A stretch of DNA of 64,000 nt from Cognatundibacterium luofuense (GCF_018139685.1 NZ_JAGSPN010000007.1:124001-188000); one strand, 5' to 3'. Positions 1-9,089 are shown, numbered from the stretch's first letter. Numbers and translations are program-made. The notes: generated by a model not told the origin, from the sequence alone.

Positions 1-63
1 CAGGGAGATGGTGCTGATTGTGACCGGTGGTGCGGCTTTGATGTACTCGATACGTGGTTCCAT
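1..63 (-). CDS. Probable phage holin, first 21 residues only
   Basis: The ATG at 61-63 opens a reading frame that runs off the left edge. It begins MEPRIEYIKAAPPVTISTIS. It starts 4 bp beyond the end of the gpX gene, where P2 has its holin gene Y and the lysis cassette. A KAAPP-type start followed by a hydrophobic stretch recalls small class II phage holins, but the visible part is too short to assign by sequence. The call rests mainly on position. Confidence 0.45.
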   Translation of the reverse strand, partial: MEPRIEYIKAAPPVTISTISL

Positions 64-67
64 CACG

Positions 68-274
68 TCAATCCCATAGGTTGATCATCTTTTTGGTACT
101 TACCCGGGCAGCTTGCTGCGGCAGTGTGACGGTGATGCCGGTTGGCAGAATCGTTCCGTGGTCAGCAATGCCCGGATTGAGTTTCAGCGTTTGTTCAACG
201 ACGCCGGAAGCGGCGCCCAGGTGGCGCCAGCACAGCAGATCCAGTGTGTCGTTTTGCCGGGTGGTGACTTGCAT
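68..274 (-). CDS. X: Phage tail protein X (P2 gpX-like)
   Basis: This 68-residue protein closely follows P2 gpX: a QNDTLDLLCWRHLG segment, then GVVEQTLKLNPGIADHGTIL, and a terminal INLWD like the NLWE of P2. The fold is LysM-like, and the protein is needed for tail assembly in P2. A longer open frame extends upstream to 454, but the ATG at 272-274 gives the usual family length. It also overlaps the end of the preceding L gene by one base, which fits translational coupling. The order L, X, then a probable holin is as in P2. Confidence 0.9.
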   Translation of the reverse strand: MQVTTRQNDTLDLLCWRHLGAASGVVEQTLKLNPGIADHGTILPTGITVTLPQQAARVSTKKMINLWD

Positions 275-750
275 CAGATCAGCTCGACGGTGACGTGGGA
301 TCTGCCGATGATGTCGCTGATTGCCCATTGGGCATTGCGACGCTGCTCGTCTGGCCCGCTGGATAGCCAGCCGACCAGTTTTTTGTCGTCCAGTGAGGTG
401 GCTGTTGTGTCGTAGTCTGAATAACGCTCGATCAGGTCTGCTTTGGCGGTGCAATACACAGCCCGAAAATAGTGGGCGATCAGCACACTGGACTGGTTGA
501 CTTGTGCGGCGGGTACTTCTGCCATGTGCTGATAGCCTGCATCCGTTTGCTTTTGGCGGAAGGTTTGCAGCTGGTTATTGACATGGATGATGGCGGCCAC
601 TGTTGCATCGATCAGGCGGTCGTCAGTCACGGTTCCATCGATACGGGTTTTGTCGCGCAGGGTCTGAATACTGATATCCGGAAAAAAACCGTCATTGCTG
701 ATGATGTCTTTCTGGGCGGTACCGGGGTTTGAGGTAGCAATAAATGACAT
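274..750 (-). CDS. L: Phage head completion protein (P2 gpL-like)
   Basis: The 158-residue protein matches P2 gpL, the head completion/stabilisation protein that acts after DNA packaging, in length and layout. It has an N-terminal region with FFPDISIQTLRDKTRIDGTV, a central helix with QLQTFRQKQTDAGY, and a C-terminal stretch (LVGWLSSGPDEQRRNAQWAI) that resembles the region around DLRREAHRA..I..I in relatives. It lies between the small terminase gene (92 bp upstream) and gene X (1 bp overlap) in the leftward capsid operon. A 92 bp gap before L is unusual in this otherwise tight operon, and nothing was recognised in it. Confidence 0.88.
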   Translation of the reverse strand: MSFIATSNPGTAQKDIISNDGFFPDISIQTLRDKTRIDGTVTDDRLIDATVAAIIHVNNQLQTFRQKQTDAGYQHMAEVPAAQVNQSSVLIAHYFRAVYCTAKADLIERYSDYDTTATSLDDKKLVGWLSSGPDEQRRNAQWAISDIIGRSHVTVELI

Positions 751-842
751 GATCGCTTTCTGTGAGTCGGCGGTGGGCGGGTTGCAGACCTGAATCGTGA
801 TTGGTCTTTCACCCGCGCCGCCGTGCGCCGGGGGGCTGCTCT

Positions 843-1544
843 TTATGCTGGCGTCGCTTTTTTAATGCGGCGTTCCAGCCTTTCTATGTCTTTCTTGACG
901 CCGATGCCATTGAACAGATCCAGTGCGCGTTGCAGGTGCTGCAGCGCCTCCCCTGCTATTGGCAACTGCTCTGGTGTCAGGTCTTCTTCACCAATGCTGG
1001 CAATGCAGGCATAGCCCAGTGCTTTGTACAGCTTGGCTCTGGCCTGATCTGGCGCATCTGCACCCGTCGTGAGTTGCTCTACCTGTTTCAGAATGCCGAT
1101 TGCATCCACCCCGGGTATGTCTGCGCCCTGTATGAAGGCATCCGGGATTTCATCCAGCAGCAGGGTTGCTGTGTCGCGGTTGTACTGGTCCGGCAGTTTG
1201 AGTTTGTGATGCAGAACGTACTGTGCAATTTGCAGCGCACGCGCAAAATCACCCACGTCGATATGCCAGACGAAGACCGTGGTTAAGACGGTGTCTTGCG
1301 CCCCGCTGCCGGCGGATAGCGCGCCATCAATCCAGCTTTGATATTCCGGCAGGAGTTCGCGTTTGACTTCGATTTTGCGTTGTATCGACTGGATTTGTTT
1401 CAGGCGCTGACGGTCTGTGATGAGCTTGGCACACATCAGATCGTAAGCGCTGCCTGTAACGACGCTGCCCGGTGCTGCGGTGGCTGCGGCCATTGCTGCC
1501 AGCGTGCGCTGGTAGTGCTGTTGTGCGGGACTGGTGCGCGCCAT
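843..1544 (-). CDS. M: Phage terminase small (endonuclease) subunit, P2 gpM-like
   Basis: This 233-residue protein begins MARTSPAQQHYQRTLAAMAA, like the TSPAQRH start of P2 gpM. It contains KRELLPEYQSWIDGALSAG, then GAQDTVLTTVFVWHIDVGDF, the signature region of the P2 small terminase family. It ends GVKKDIERLERRIKK, again as in P2. In P2, gpM is the endonuclease partner of gpP and cuts at cos to give 19-nt cohesive ends. The gene starts 2 bp after the capsid gene stop, so it is co-transcribed. A cos-like site with P2-type sequence lies at about 9.4 kb. Confidence 0.92.
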   Translation of the reverse strand: MARTSPAQQHYQRTLAAMAAATAAPGSVVTGSAYDLMCAKLITDRQRLKQIQSIQRKIEVKRELLPEYQSWIDGALSAGSGAQDTVLTTVFVWHIDVGDFARALQIAQYVLHHKLKLPDQYNRDTATLLLDEIPDAFIQGADIPGVDAIGILKQVEQLTTGADAPDQARAKLYKALGYACIASIGEEDLTPEQLPIAGEALQHLQRALDLFNGIGVKKDIERLERRIKKATPA

Positions 1545-1546
1545 GA

Positions 1547-2551
1547 TTAATCTACCAGTTCAATGTGTTCGATCATGGCTGCCATGCCGTAGTCTTCGAT
1601 CACGTAGGCATCATTGGACGATTCGTAGTTTTCAATACGATCGCGTTTTGGATTTTCAATCACGTGGCGGCGGCGTGCACCTTCCTGAAAGTAAATGGAG
1701 AGGTTATCGAAGCGCGTGATCAGGATGGCGTTGGCCGGGAAGAATGGCACAGTGACAGCCTGCAGCCCGCCGATGCGCTTTTGGCTGATGACGACGTCTG
1801 CAGCCAGTGTTTCGACGTTGCCCTGCTGCTTATTGACCAGCGGGAAGTATTTATCGTGCATCAGCTCGCGGCCAACGATGGCAACCAGTTGGGTATCGTC
1901 GCGGAACCATGGATCGATCATGGTGATGGCATCGAACACGGCGGCATCCAGATTGGCATAGTCGCCACCGTTACCCACTTTGACGGTGCCTGGTGTTTTG
2001 CCGGATCCCAGTACGCGTTGCGGTGCTTTTTCGCGCATGACTTGCAGCCAGCCTTTGTTCACGTCTTGCAGCATGGGGTTGGCTGCCAGATCTGTGTTGG
2101 CGGCAACGGAGGTGCCGTTAAAGCCGATAACGATGCGGTCCAGTGCCTGGCGGCGCAGAATAACGTCGCGAATGCGTGTCTGGAAGTCAGCAAACTTTGC
2201 CCAGGCATCCAGTTTGGCATACGGGATATGGGTGTCGAAATCGGTTTTAACGCACTTATATTTGTCGTTGCTGAGTTCGCTCAGATCACGCGTTTGGCGT
2301 TCTGTCTGATTGGTATCGGTGCGGCCTGCAATGGGGCCGGTGATGCCGAGCTTCAGCTTTTCACCTTCCATTTCGGTGACGCCGATGATGTTGATTTTGC
2401 TGAGAAACTCGCTGGATTCCTGAATTTTGGTTTCGAGGGTTTGCTGTACTGAGGGTTCGACGGCAAAGGTTTTTGTGACGTCTGCTACGCCATTGAGTTC
2501 GCCAAGGCGGGTTAACAGGGCGTTATAGGCTTTGCGGGTGGTGTTTTTCAT
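1547..2551 (-). CDS. N: Phage major capsid protein precursor (P2 gpN-like)
   Basis: The 334-residue protein follows P2 gpN through its length: FAVEPSVQQTLETKIQESSE near the N-terminus, GITGPIAGRTDTNQT, NPMLQDVNKGWLQ in the middle, then MHDKYFPLVNKQQGN, VISQKRIGGL and a terminal VIEDY segment. The frame is open up to 2641. The ATG at 2549-2551 was chosen because MKNTTRKAYNALLTRL aligns with the family start and is preceded by GGAG about 8 bp upstream. P2 gpN is trimmed by the gpO protease during procapsid maturation. Gene O, immediately upstream, supplies the matching scaffold/protease. Confidence 0.93.
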   Translation of the reverse strand: MKNTTRKAYNALLTRLGELNGVADVTKTFAVEPSVQQTLETKIQESSEFLSKINIIGVTEMEGEKLKLGITGPIAGRTDTNQTERQTRDLSELSNDKYKCVKTDFDTHIPYAKLDAWAKFADFQTRIRDVILRRQALDRIVIGFNGTSVAANTDLAANPMLQDVNKGWLQVMREKAPQRVLGSGKTPGTVKVGNGGDYANLDAAVFDAITMIDPWFRDDTQLVAIVGRELMHDKYFPLVNKQQGNVETLAADVVISQKRIGGLQAVTVPFFPANAILITRFDNLSIYFQEGARRRHVIENPKRDRIENYESSNDAYVIEDYGMAAMIEHIELVD

Positions 2552-2609
2552 TGCGCTTTTCTCCGGGATTCTGCTTGCGAATTGGGTTGCGTTGCTGCCT
2601 GTCTGTGAA

Positions 2610-3449
2610 TCAGCAGTCTGTTTGCTGAGTACCGTTGCCACCTGTGGATGGTGGCCGCTGGTGGTGGTTTTCCGGTTCGTTTTCGAGCTGCTGTTTCAGG
2701 CTGGCGAACTCGGTTGACATGGTGTTGAGCGATTCCTGCAATGCGCTGATCTGCGCTGTTGCTTCGCTGAATCGGGCTTCCTGTTGTTCGGTGTGCTCTA
2801 ACAACGATTCCACTGCCTGGGTGATGTCGTTAAAGCGTTCGTCATCGACGCGGGATTTGCTGCCAAAGCGTTTGAGGAGTTCTTTGACTTTGGTGCTGAG
2901 CGTGGTGGTTTCGGTGCTGCTCGGGTCGATCTCATCGAATTCGAGAACCGTTTCTGTGGCTGCTGAAAACAGGTTGTCCGGACTGGCCTTGCGGGTTGCG
3001 AATGGATTGACGGAAGGGTTTTGTGCTGCAAATGCGAGCACTTCGGTTCCGAGGCTGGCCGGGCTGTCGGTGACGCCGAGCCCTACCAGATAGGCTTCGC
3101 CTGTATCTGCGAATTTTTCATTGATTTCGACGCTGGTATAAATTTTTTGCCGCGCTTTGGTCATAGCAACCAGATCCGGCGTTGGTTCAATCTGGGCAAA
3201 CAGGGCCAGTTTTTTTGCGCCGTCGATCGTGATTTCTTCTGCTTTGACTGCGGTGACATCGCCATAGGCGCGGAAGGTGCTGTCTGGCATGGTGCCGCGA
3301 ATATGTTCGAGCCAGATCCGGGCGCCATACTTTGCCGGATCAAAGTTTTTGGCCATTTGTTCGATCCAGTTGCGAGCAATGACGCGGCCGTCGGTGGTTG
3401 CGCCCTCAACCGCTACGCGAAAAAATTTGGATTTGTATTTTTTGGACAT
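2610..3449 (-). CDS. O: Phage capsid scaffold and maturation protease (P2 gpO-like)
   Basis: This 279-residue protein matches P2 gpO, which carries an N-terminal serine protease and a C-terminal scaffold. The P2 triad Asp-His-Ser has clear counterparts here: Asp20 (VEGATTDGR), His49 (WLEHIRG) and Ser106 (IYTSVEINEKF). The C-terminal third is charged and predicted to be coiled coil (ESLLEHTEQQEARFSEATAQ onward). It ends in a short Gln/Asn/Gly-rich tail, as expected of a scaffold. It is the first gene of the leftward operon, and the divergent P gene begins 150 bp away. Confidence 0.92.
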   Translation of the reverse strand: MSKKYKSKFFRVAVEGATTDGRVIARNWIEQMAKNFDPAKYGARIWLEHIRGTMPDSTFRAYGDVTAVKAEEITIDGAKKLALFAQIEPTPDLVAMTKARQKIYTSVEINEKFADTGEAYLVGLGVTDSPASLGTEVLAFAAQNPSVNPFATRKASPDNLFSAATETVLEFDEIDPSSTETTTLSTKVKELLKRFGSKSRVDDERFNDITQAVESLLEHTEQQEARFSEATAQISALQESLNTMSTEFASLKQQLENEPENHHQRPPSTGGNGTQQTDC

Positions 3450-3599
3450 GATGTATTAGCGGAGTTCGCACACGTGATGGGAAATGAAGTCCACATGGTC
3501 GACTTTGGTGCCGGATGCATCAACGAGTGAGGGGTTGTTAAAAATCTTATCAACTCGCTAAATCTGACGCCGCGCGCGCGAAGCCCCTACGCTGGCGGC
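3450..3599. promoter_or_regulatory. Divergent promoter region between phage genes O and P
   Basis: This 150 bp stretch separates the leftward capsid operon from the rightward P-Q genes. In P2 this is where the divergent late promoters and an Ogr/Delta activator site lie. An imperfect dyad, GTTG (3534-3537) and CAAC (3551-3554) separated by 13 bp with an A/T-rich centre, resembles the TGT-N12-ACA type of activator site. It is not an exact match, and no strong -35 box was seen. Confidence 0.4.
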
Positions 3600-5438
3600 A
3601 TGATTGAAAATGACGAATCCCTTGTGCTGGAAGATGAAGCAGATGCACCGCTGTCACCGGTGCATCCGGTACCGGAGTCTGCACCTGATGAGCCGGTAAC
3701 GGATGCGCGCCGCGCTGCCCGTGCCTTGTACTGGCAAGGCTGGCGGGTTTCTTCAATTGCCCGCCATTTGGGGATCAAGCGCAGTACGGTGCAGAGCTGG
3801 TGTGATCGGGATAAGTGGGATAAGGCGTCTGTCATTGAGAAGATTGAGACGGCGCTGGATGCGCGGCTGGTTCAGTTGATCGCCAAGGAGGTAAAAACCG
3901 GCGGTGACTTCAAGGAAATTGATTTGCTGACGCGTCAGGTGGTGCAGATGGCGCGGGTACGGCGTTATGAGGCGCCGGGTGGTAATGAGGTTGATCTGAA
4001 TCCCAGACTGGCAAACCGGAATGCGGGCCCGAAGCGTAAGCCGGTGCGGAATGATTTCAGCGAGGAGCAGCGGGATCAGTTGCTGGAGGCTTTCCGCGAT
4101 TCGCTGTTTGATTATCAGAAAATCTGGTTGCGCAACGGGCATCAGCGAACCCGTGTGATTCTGAAATCAAGGCAGATTGGTGCGACCTGGTATTTTGCCC
4201 GGGAGGCGCTGGCGGATGCGTTTGAAACCGGCCGTAATCAGATCTTTCTGTCTGCATCGAAAGCGCAGGCGCATGTGTTTAAGCAGTACATCACGCAGTT
4301 TGCGAAAGATGCTGCCGGCATTGAGTTATCTGGTGATCCGATTGTGTTGCCGAACGGGGCGCATTTGTATTTTCTGGGTACCAATGCGCGTACTGCGCAG
4401 GGTTACCACGGGAATTTCTATTTCGATGAATTTTTCTGGACGCATAAGTTTCAGGAGCTGAATAAAGTTGCGTCTGGTATGGCGCTGCATAAGCAGTGGC
4501 GTAAAACCTATTTTTCGACCCCTTCCAGCATTACGCATGAAGCCTATTCGTTCTGGACAGGCGATCTCTTCAATAAGCGCAGACCGAAAAAAGATCAGGT
4601 GAGCATTGATGTCAGCCACGGGAAACTGCAGAGCGGCTTTACCGGTGAGGACAAGATCTGGCGCCAGATTGTGACGATTATGGATGCGGAGCGCGGCGGT
4701 TGTAATTTGTTCGACATCGATGAGCTGCGCACTTACGAGTACAGCCCGGACCAGTTCGATAACTTGTTGATGTGCAATTTTATCGATGACACGGAGTCGG
4801 TTTTTCCGCTGAGTGATTTGCAGAAGTGCATGGTGGATGCGTGGGTGGACTGGACTGACTTTAAGCCATTTACGACCCGGCCTTATGGTGATAACCCGAT
4901 CTGGATTGGTTATGACCCGGCACTGACGGGCGATAGTGCCGGGCTGGTGATTGTGGCACCACCAAAGGTTGCGGGCGGTAAGTTCAGGGTTCTGGAGCGG
5001 CTGCAGTTCCGGGGCATGGATTTTACTTCGCAGGCAGAGGCAATACGTCAGGCGACGATTCGCTATCACGTGGCATTTATCGGCATTGATGCAACGGGTT
5101 TGGGTGAAGGTGTGTTCCAGCTGGTGCGTAACTTCTTCCCGGGCGTGACCAATATCAAATATGACCCTGCGGTGAAAAGCCGGATGGTTCTCAAAGCCAA
5201 AGATGTGATCAGTAAGGGGCGCCTCGAGTTCGATGCGGGTGCTACGGATCTGGCGCAGTCGTTTATGGCAATCAAAAAAACGCTGACTGCGAGTGGTCAG
5301 CTGGTGACTTACAGGGCCGACCGGAGTGAGGAGACTGGCCATGCTGATCTGGCATGGGCCTGTATGCACGCTTTGGATCATGAACCACTGGACGGTGGTG
5401 TTCATAACGGTTCTTCGTTTATGGAGATTTATACATGA
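3600..5438 (+). CDS. P: Phage terminase large (ATPase) subunit, P2 gpP-like
   Basis: The 612-residue protein is close to P2 gpP in length. It has an N-terminal helix-turn-helix-like segment near residues 35-75 (YWQGWRVSSIARHLGIKRST). A Walker A-like motif KSRQIGAT lies at 189-196, as in P2-type terminases, and a Walker B motif FYFDEFF has Asp276-Glu277. A nuclease-domain start, IGYDPALTGDSAG, lies around residue 435. With gpM it would cut at cos and drive DNA into the prohead. It is transcribed away from gene O, and its TGA overlaps the ATG of gene Q (ATGA), so P and Q are coupled. Confidence 0.94.
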   Translation: MIENDESLVLEDEADAPLSPVHPVPESAPDEPVTDARRAARALYWQGWRVSSIARHLGIKRSTVQSWCDRDKWDKASVIEKIETALDARLVQLIAKEVKTGGDFKEIDLLTRQVVQMARVRRYEAPGGNEVDLNPRLANRNAGPKRKPVRNDFSEEQRDQLLEAFRDSLFDYQKIWLRNGHQRTRVILKSRQIGATWYFAREALADAFETGRNQIFLSASKAQAHVFKQYITQFAKDAAGIELSGDPIVLPNGAHLYFLGTNARTAQGYHGNFYFDEFFWTHKFQELNKVASGMALHKQWRKTYFSTPSSITHEAYSFWTGDLFNKRRPKKDQVSIDVSHGKLQSGFTGEDKIWRQIVTIMDAERGGCNLFDIDELRTYEYSPDQFDNLLMCNFIDDTESVFPLSDLQKCMVDAWVDWTDFKPFTTRPYGDNPIWIGYDPALTGDSAGLVIVAPPKVAGGKFRVLERLQFRGMDFTSQAEAIRQATIRYHVAFIGIDATGLGEGVFQLVRNFFPGVTNIKYDPAVKSRMVLKAKDVISKGRLEFDAGATDLAQSFMAIKKTLTASGQLVTYRADRSEETGHADLAWACMHALDHEPLDGGVHNGSSFMEIYT

Positions 5439-6484
5439 ATGGCAGTTTGCCTATGGCTTCAGATTCACACGTGCAGGAGCGTGGTGGATCCGGTGCGGCT
5501 GCAATGGAGGTGTTCAGCTTTGGGGATCCGGTACCGGTACTGGATCGCGCTGAAATTCTGGATTACATCGAGAGCTGGTCTAACGGGCGTTATTACGAGC
5601 CACCGGTCAGTTTTGACGGTTTGGCGCGGTCTTTCCGGGCGAGTGTTCATCACAGTTCTGCGATTTACGCCAAGCGTAATTTGCTGGCATCGACGTTTGT
5701 TCCGCACCGCTTATTGAGCAGGGATGATTTCAGCCGGTTTGCGCTGGATTTTCTGGTGTTCGGGAATGCTTATCTGGAGCACAAACGAAACCGGCTGCAG
5801 GGTTCTCTGAAGCTTTGCCCTGCCCTGGCGAAGTATATGCGGCGCCGGGTGTCTGATCTGAATGCTTATCTGTATGTGTATGGCTGGAAAGAGGAGCATG
5901 AATTTGCCCCCGGTTCTGTCTTTCATCTGGTCGAGGCTGATATCAATCAGGAGATTTATGGCTTACCGGAGTATCTGAGTGCCTTGCATTCTGCCTGGCT
6001 GAATGAGGCGGCAACGCTTTTCAGAAGGAAGTATTACCAGAACGGGAGCCATGCGGGTTTCATTTTGTATATGACTGACGCCGCACAGAATCAGACAGAT
6101 GTGGATGCGATGCGTGAGGCGCTGAAGCAAAGTAAGGGGCCGGGCAATTTCCGCAATGTGTTTATGTATGCGCCGAATGGTAAGAAAGACGGGATCCAGT
6201 TAATTCCGGTTTCTGAGGTGGCCGCGAAGGATGAATTTTTCAATATCAAGGGGGTTACCCGCGACGACATGCTGGCCGCGCATCGTGTGCCGCCGCAGTT
6301 GCTTGGGCTGGTTCCTAACAATACCGGCGGTTTCGGCGCTGTCGAGCCTGCCGCCCGGGTATTCATTCAAAACGAGCTGGAGCCATTGCAAGCCCGATTC
6401 ATGCAGGTCAATGAATGGCTGGGTGAAGAGGTAATCCGGTTTGATTCTTCCAAACTCTTGCAAACTGTCGGAGCAGGCAAATGA
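5435..6484 (+). CDS. Q: Phage portal protein (P2 gpQ-like, PBSX family)
   Basis: The 349-residue protein matches the P2 gpQ/PBSX portal family: FSFGDPVPVLDRAEILDYIE near the start, an RSFRASVHHSSAIYAKRNLL segment, FLVFGNAYLE, and VTRDDMLAAHRVPPQLLG toward the C-terminus. It forms the ring at the unique head vertex through which DNA is packaged. The start overlaps the P stop codon by 4 bp, and the end overlaps the next small gene by 4 bp. This makes a coupled P-Q-zinc finger operon. Confidence 0.94.
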   Translation: MNGSLPMASDSHVQERGGSGAAAMEVFSFGDPVPVLDRAEILDYIESWSNGRYYEPPVSFDGLARSFRASVHHSSAIYAKRNLLASTFVPHRLLSRDDFSRFALDFLVFGNAYLEHKRNRLQGSLKLCPALAKYMRRRVSDLNAYLYVYGWKEEHEFAPGSVFHLVEADINQEIYGLPEYLSALHSAWLNEAATLFRRKYYQNGSHAGFILYMTDAAQNQTDVDAMREALKQSKGPGNFRNVFMYAPNGKKDGIQLIPVSEVAAKDEFFNIKGVTRDDMLAAHRVPPQLLGLVPNNTGGFGAVEPAARVFIQNELEPLQARFMQVNEWLGEEVIRFDSSKLLQTVGAGK

Positions 6485-6693
6485 GCGACCACGCAGACCA
6501 GGCTGAACAAAATATCGAAACCTTCCTTCACTCTGCCATCGCCAACGCCCGCCGACACAGCCCGCTACAGAGTGACGGACACTGCGTGTTCTGCGATGAG
6601 GCTGTCGCTATCAACCAGTTGTTCTGTTGCAGGGAATGCCGGGATGATTATGATAAGGAGCAGCGGGCTTTGAGGATTGCTGGCGGGTTGTAA
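6481..6693 (+). CDS. Small C4 zinc-finger protein (TraR/DksA- or Ogr-like), downstream of portal
   Basis: This 70-residue protein begins MSDHADQAEQNIETFLHSAI and carries CVFCDEAVAIN followed by FCCRECRDDYD, giving two CxxC-type pairs about 15 residues apart, a probable zinc finger. The C-terminal CRECRDDYDKEQR resembles the end of small TraR/DksA-type zinc-finger proteins. Its ATG overlaps the TGA of gene Q, so it is translated with the portal. Many P2-like phages carry a small zinc-finger gene, but the classic Ogr activator lies at the other end of the late region. This one could be a regulator or an accessory factor, and its function is not established here. Confidence 0.72.
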   Translation: MSDHADQAEQNIETFLHSAIANARRHSPLQSDGHCVFCDEAVAINQLFCCRECRDDYDKEQRALRIAGGL

Positions 6694-6830
6694 GGCAACT
6701 CTGAGGAAGAAATTTTCCAGCGCAAACGTTACCGGACTTAATTGACAACATCGTTTGTCTTTCCAAAGTTTCGTTGATTTTACGTCACCTTTGAGGAACT
6801 AAATCTCAGGGGAAGCTCAACTTGGCTAAT

Positions 6831-7505
6831 TTAAAAGTAAGAAACCCGACTGCCCACGTTTTTGATTTTGAGACGAAACACATACTGCCCCGTTTTTCCT
6901 TCGCTTTCATATGGTAAGGCGAGCGCAAATTCTGTGCCGATCAAATCAGATAAATCCTTAATTTCTTTGGGTGCTTCACCGTTTTTGCGCCAGCTACAAG
7001 TATTGAATATAGTTAATTTATCAAACTTAGGGTAAGGATCTATCCAGCGGTTCTCTGTTGGATTGATCTCTATAGGTGTGACAGGGGCAAGCTTTGTAAC
7101 ACGTTTATCTTCTTTACTGATGAGACCAGTCAATATTCCATTCAGTGGAAGTGCTGATAAAGTTTGGGAATCTCGGCCAACACATTTTAATTCGTCGAAC
7201 CGAAAACGAATAGTTTTGTTAGATTGATTGTGGATAATCCAATTAGAAAAATGACTGCTCAATCTTATTTGCATGGAAAGTGCATCCATCTTCATAGACA
7301 TTATTGGGAACAAAAGTGAGGAATCTTTGATAACATTATCATCGATTGAAACCGTTTGTATCGGACTTTTTGAGTCTTGCGTGTAATGATCTACTTCGCC
7401 TTCAAAATGTATATCGACGACGCTAGTACCATTGCAACCGACTAAGAACGTACCGATAAAAACAAAATGAAGTATCCATCTTAATTTTTGCTTCAGTGTA
7501 AACAT
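6831..7505 (-). CDS. Prophage cargo lipoprotein, unknown function (possible partner of the PLA2-like protein)
   Basis: The 224-residue protein starts with a lipoprotein signal (MFTLKQKLRWILHFVFIGTF, then LVGC with the lipidated Cys24). I recognise no domain in the remainder, which looks like a soluble beta-rich protein with Cys residues in the middle and C-terminal half. The gene is clearly AT-rich compared with the phage structural genes and the host genes. It lies 28 bp after the PLA2-like gene on the same strand, so the two probably form an operon. A lipoprotein encoded right after a putative secreted lipase-like toxin is the arrangement of some lipase effector-immunity pairs, so an immunity role is a reasonable inference, without direct proof. 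Confidence 0.7.
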   Translation of the reverse strand: MFTLKQKLRWILHFVFIGTFLVGCNGTSVVDIHFEGEVDHYTQDSKSPIQTVSIDDNVIKDSSLLFPIMSMKMDALSMQIRLSSHFSNWIIHNQSNKTIRFRFDELKCVGRDSQTLSALPLNGILTGLISKEDKRVTKLAPVTPIEINPTENRWIDPYPKFDKLTIFNTCSWRKNGEAPKEIKDLSDLIGTEFALALPYESEGKTGQYVFRLKIKNVGSRVSYF

Positions 7506-7533
7506 AATTTATTGCCTTTGGTAAAGTTTGGGA

Positions 7534-8622
7534 TTAAGGGCTACCGCAAAACCATGAAAATATAGTTTCACATAAAAAGCTACCAATGGCATCTAATAGA
7601 CTACTACAGTTACCCCTACAGTCTCCAGGCGTTCCAAACATGCATTCTAAATGGCTGAATTGACTAACGCAATTATCGTGACCAAAGCATTCACTAGTCC
7701 AAACTTGGCCTAAGGGACCTTCGCACCCTATTCCGCATCGTCCACAACATTCCAACGGGTCGCTACAATTACCTCCGGAAGCTGTTAAAGCACTGCCCGC
7801 TGGGCTACTCGACTTCAAACAACTAGGTGCTGCAGCTAGTTTGGATGCATGAGCAGGTTTGATGGAGCTCAATACATCAAAAAAACCGGATTTATGTAAG
7901 GAAAACATTTTATTAGAAATAATGCATTTTCCTGATACGGAGCAATTGTCTTGTAATGATTTAATTTTGTCGGCGGGGACTAATTGATCTAGATGATCAA
8001 TGCCATTGTATTGGCTAGTAATGAGTTCCAGTGCGGTGCGAATACCGCCTAAAGGTACTTTGAATTTTTCAACCTCTGGAGTGCTTGCATTCGTTTCCAA
8101 TACTAGATAAATAGCTGCGATACCATCCATAGTGGCAATGCCTTCATCGCTACGCATAAAAGTTCTTAATTTTTTTAAGTGATGTGACTGAAATCGTTTA
8201 TTTTTACGACCGAAGGCAATGACTTCCATTAAATCGGTTCCTGCAACCAATAATTTATTTTTTCCATCTACTGCTTTTGTTTCAACTAATACTTCAATTT
8301 TTCGGCTCGTTGGGTTGTAATGGGACACACGAAGTTGAAATTTATTTTTTCCTGCATCGATGGAGCGAAAGTAAATTTTCTTACCATCAATGCTTTCATA
8401 GATCGTTTCTAATCCTTGCTTTACATCGTATTTGCTATAGCTCAGTTTGTAGCCAGGTGCAAATGATTTTTGCTGTAATTGGGTTTGTAGATCTTGCTCA
8501 GTTAATGTGGAATTAAAACTGACATTGGCAATTTGTTGCGCGTTGACGTTATTTAAGACTGCAAATAAGCTAGAAATAAAAAATATAAAATAAAAAAATG
8601 TGAAACTCCTAGGTTTTTTCAT
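7534..8622 (-). CDS. Prophage cargo: secreted protein with PLA2-like Cys/His-Asp C-terminal domain
   Basis: The 362-residue protein has a strong Sec signal peptide (MKKPRSFTFFYFIFFISSLF, with likely cleavage after NNVNA). The frame is open up to 8718, but the ATG at 8620-8622 has AAGGAG 7 bp upstream and begins the signal. The middle region is unrecognised. The last 75 residues are Cys-rich: ECCGRCGIGC near 291-300, then SECFGHDNCV, with Cys312, His315-Asp316 and Cys318. A Cys-flanked His-Asp pair next to a Gly/Cys loop is the hallmark of secreted phospholipase A2 catalytic and calcium-loop regions. The similarity is from motif only. The base composition is AT-rich, unlike the neighbours, which points to recent acquisition by the phage. 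Confidence 0.68.
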   Translation of the reverse strand: MKKPRSFTFFYFIFFISSLFAVLNNVNAQQIANVSFNSTLTEQDLQTQLQQKSFAPGYKLSYSKYDVKQGLETIYESIDGKKIYFRSIDAGKNKFQLRVSHYNPTSRKIEVLVETKAVDGKNKLLVAGTDLMEVIAFGRKNKRFQSHHLKKLRTFMRSDEGIATMDGIAAIYLVLETNASTPEVEKFKVPLGGIRTALELITSQYNGIDHLDQLVPADKIKSLQDNCSVSGKCIISNKMFSLHKSGFFDVLSSIKPAHASKLAAAPSCLKSSSPAGSALTASGGNCSDPLECCGRCGIGCEGPLGQVWTSECFGHDNCVSQFSHLECMFGTPGDCRGNCSSLLDAIGSFLCETIFSWFCGSP

Positions 8623-9089
8623 TCTTAAACTCCTTAAATTTTTTTTGAATGAGGTGTATTTTTCATTGAGTGATAAATGAAAAAATATACTAACCATGGA
8701 TTTTAGACATTTCATCAATTAACTCAAACTAATATTATTTTATTTGCATTTTTGTTACATGAAAGCCACAAATTCTTCGCAATCGCATTGCACATGCGCA
8801 CAAAAAAGTGCACATGATAGTTTATTGCATATATTTTCATTTACGATTTGTCTTCATATCTTAAAAATTTTTTTAGTTGATGTATTCGCTGATGCATCAA
8901 GCGATTCGCAATATCGTCTTCACTATTTTTAATACACCCGCCTGTGCGAAGGCGAGCAACTCATAGAACAGTTTGCCCTACATCGTCTGCCCTTTTTTAA
9001 TATTTTCTCGACTGACCTCATCAAGTGGAATTTCACTCCGCACAAGTAGGGGAACTGACGAGTCGCTAAATAAGTCGATTCATCGAGAT

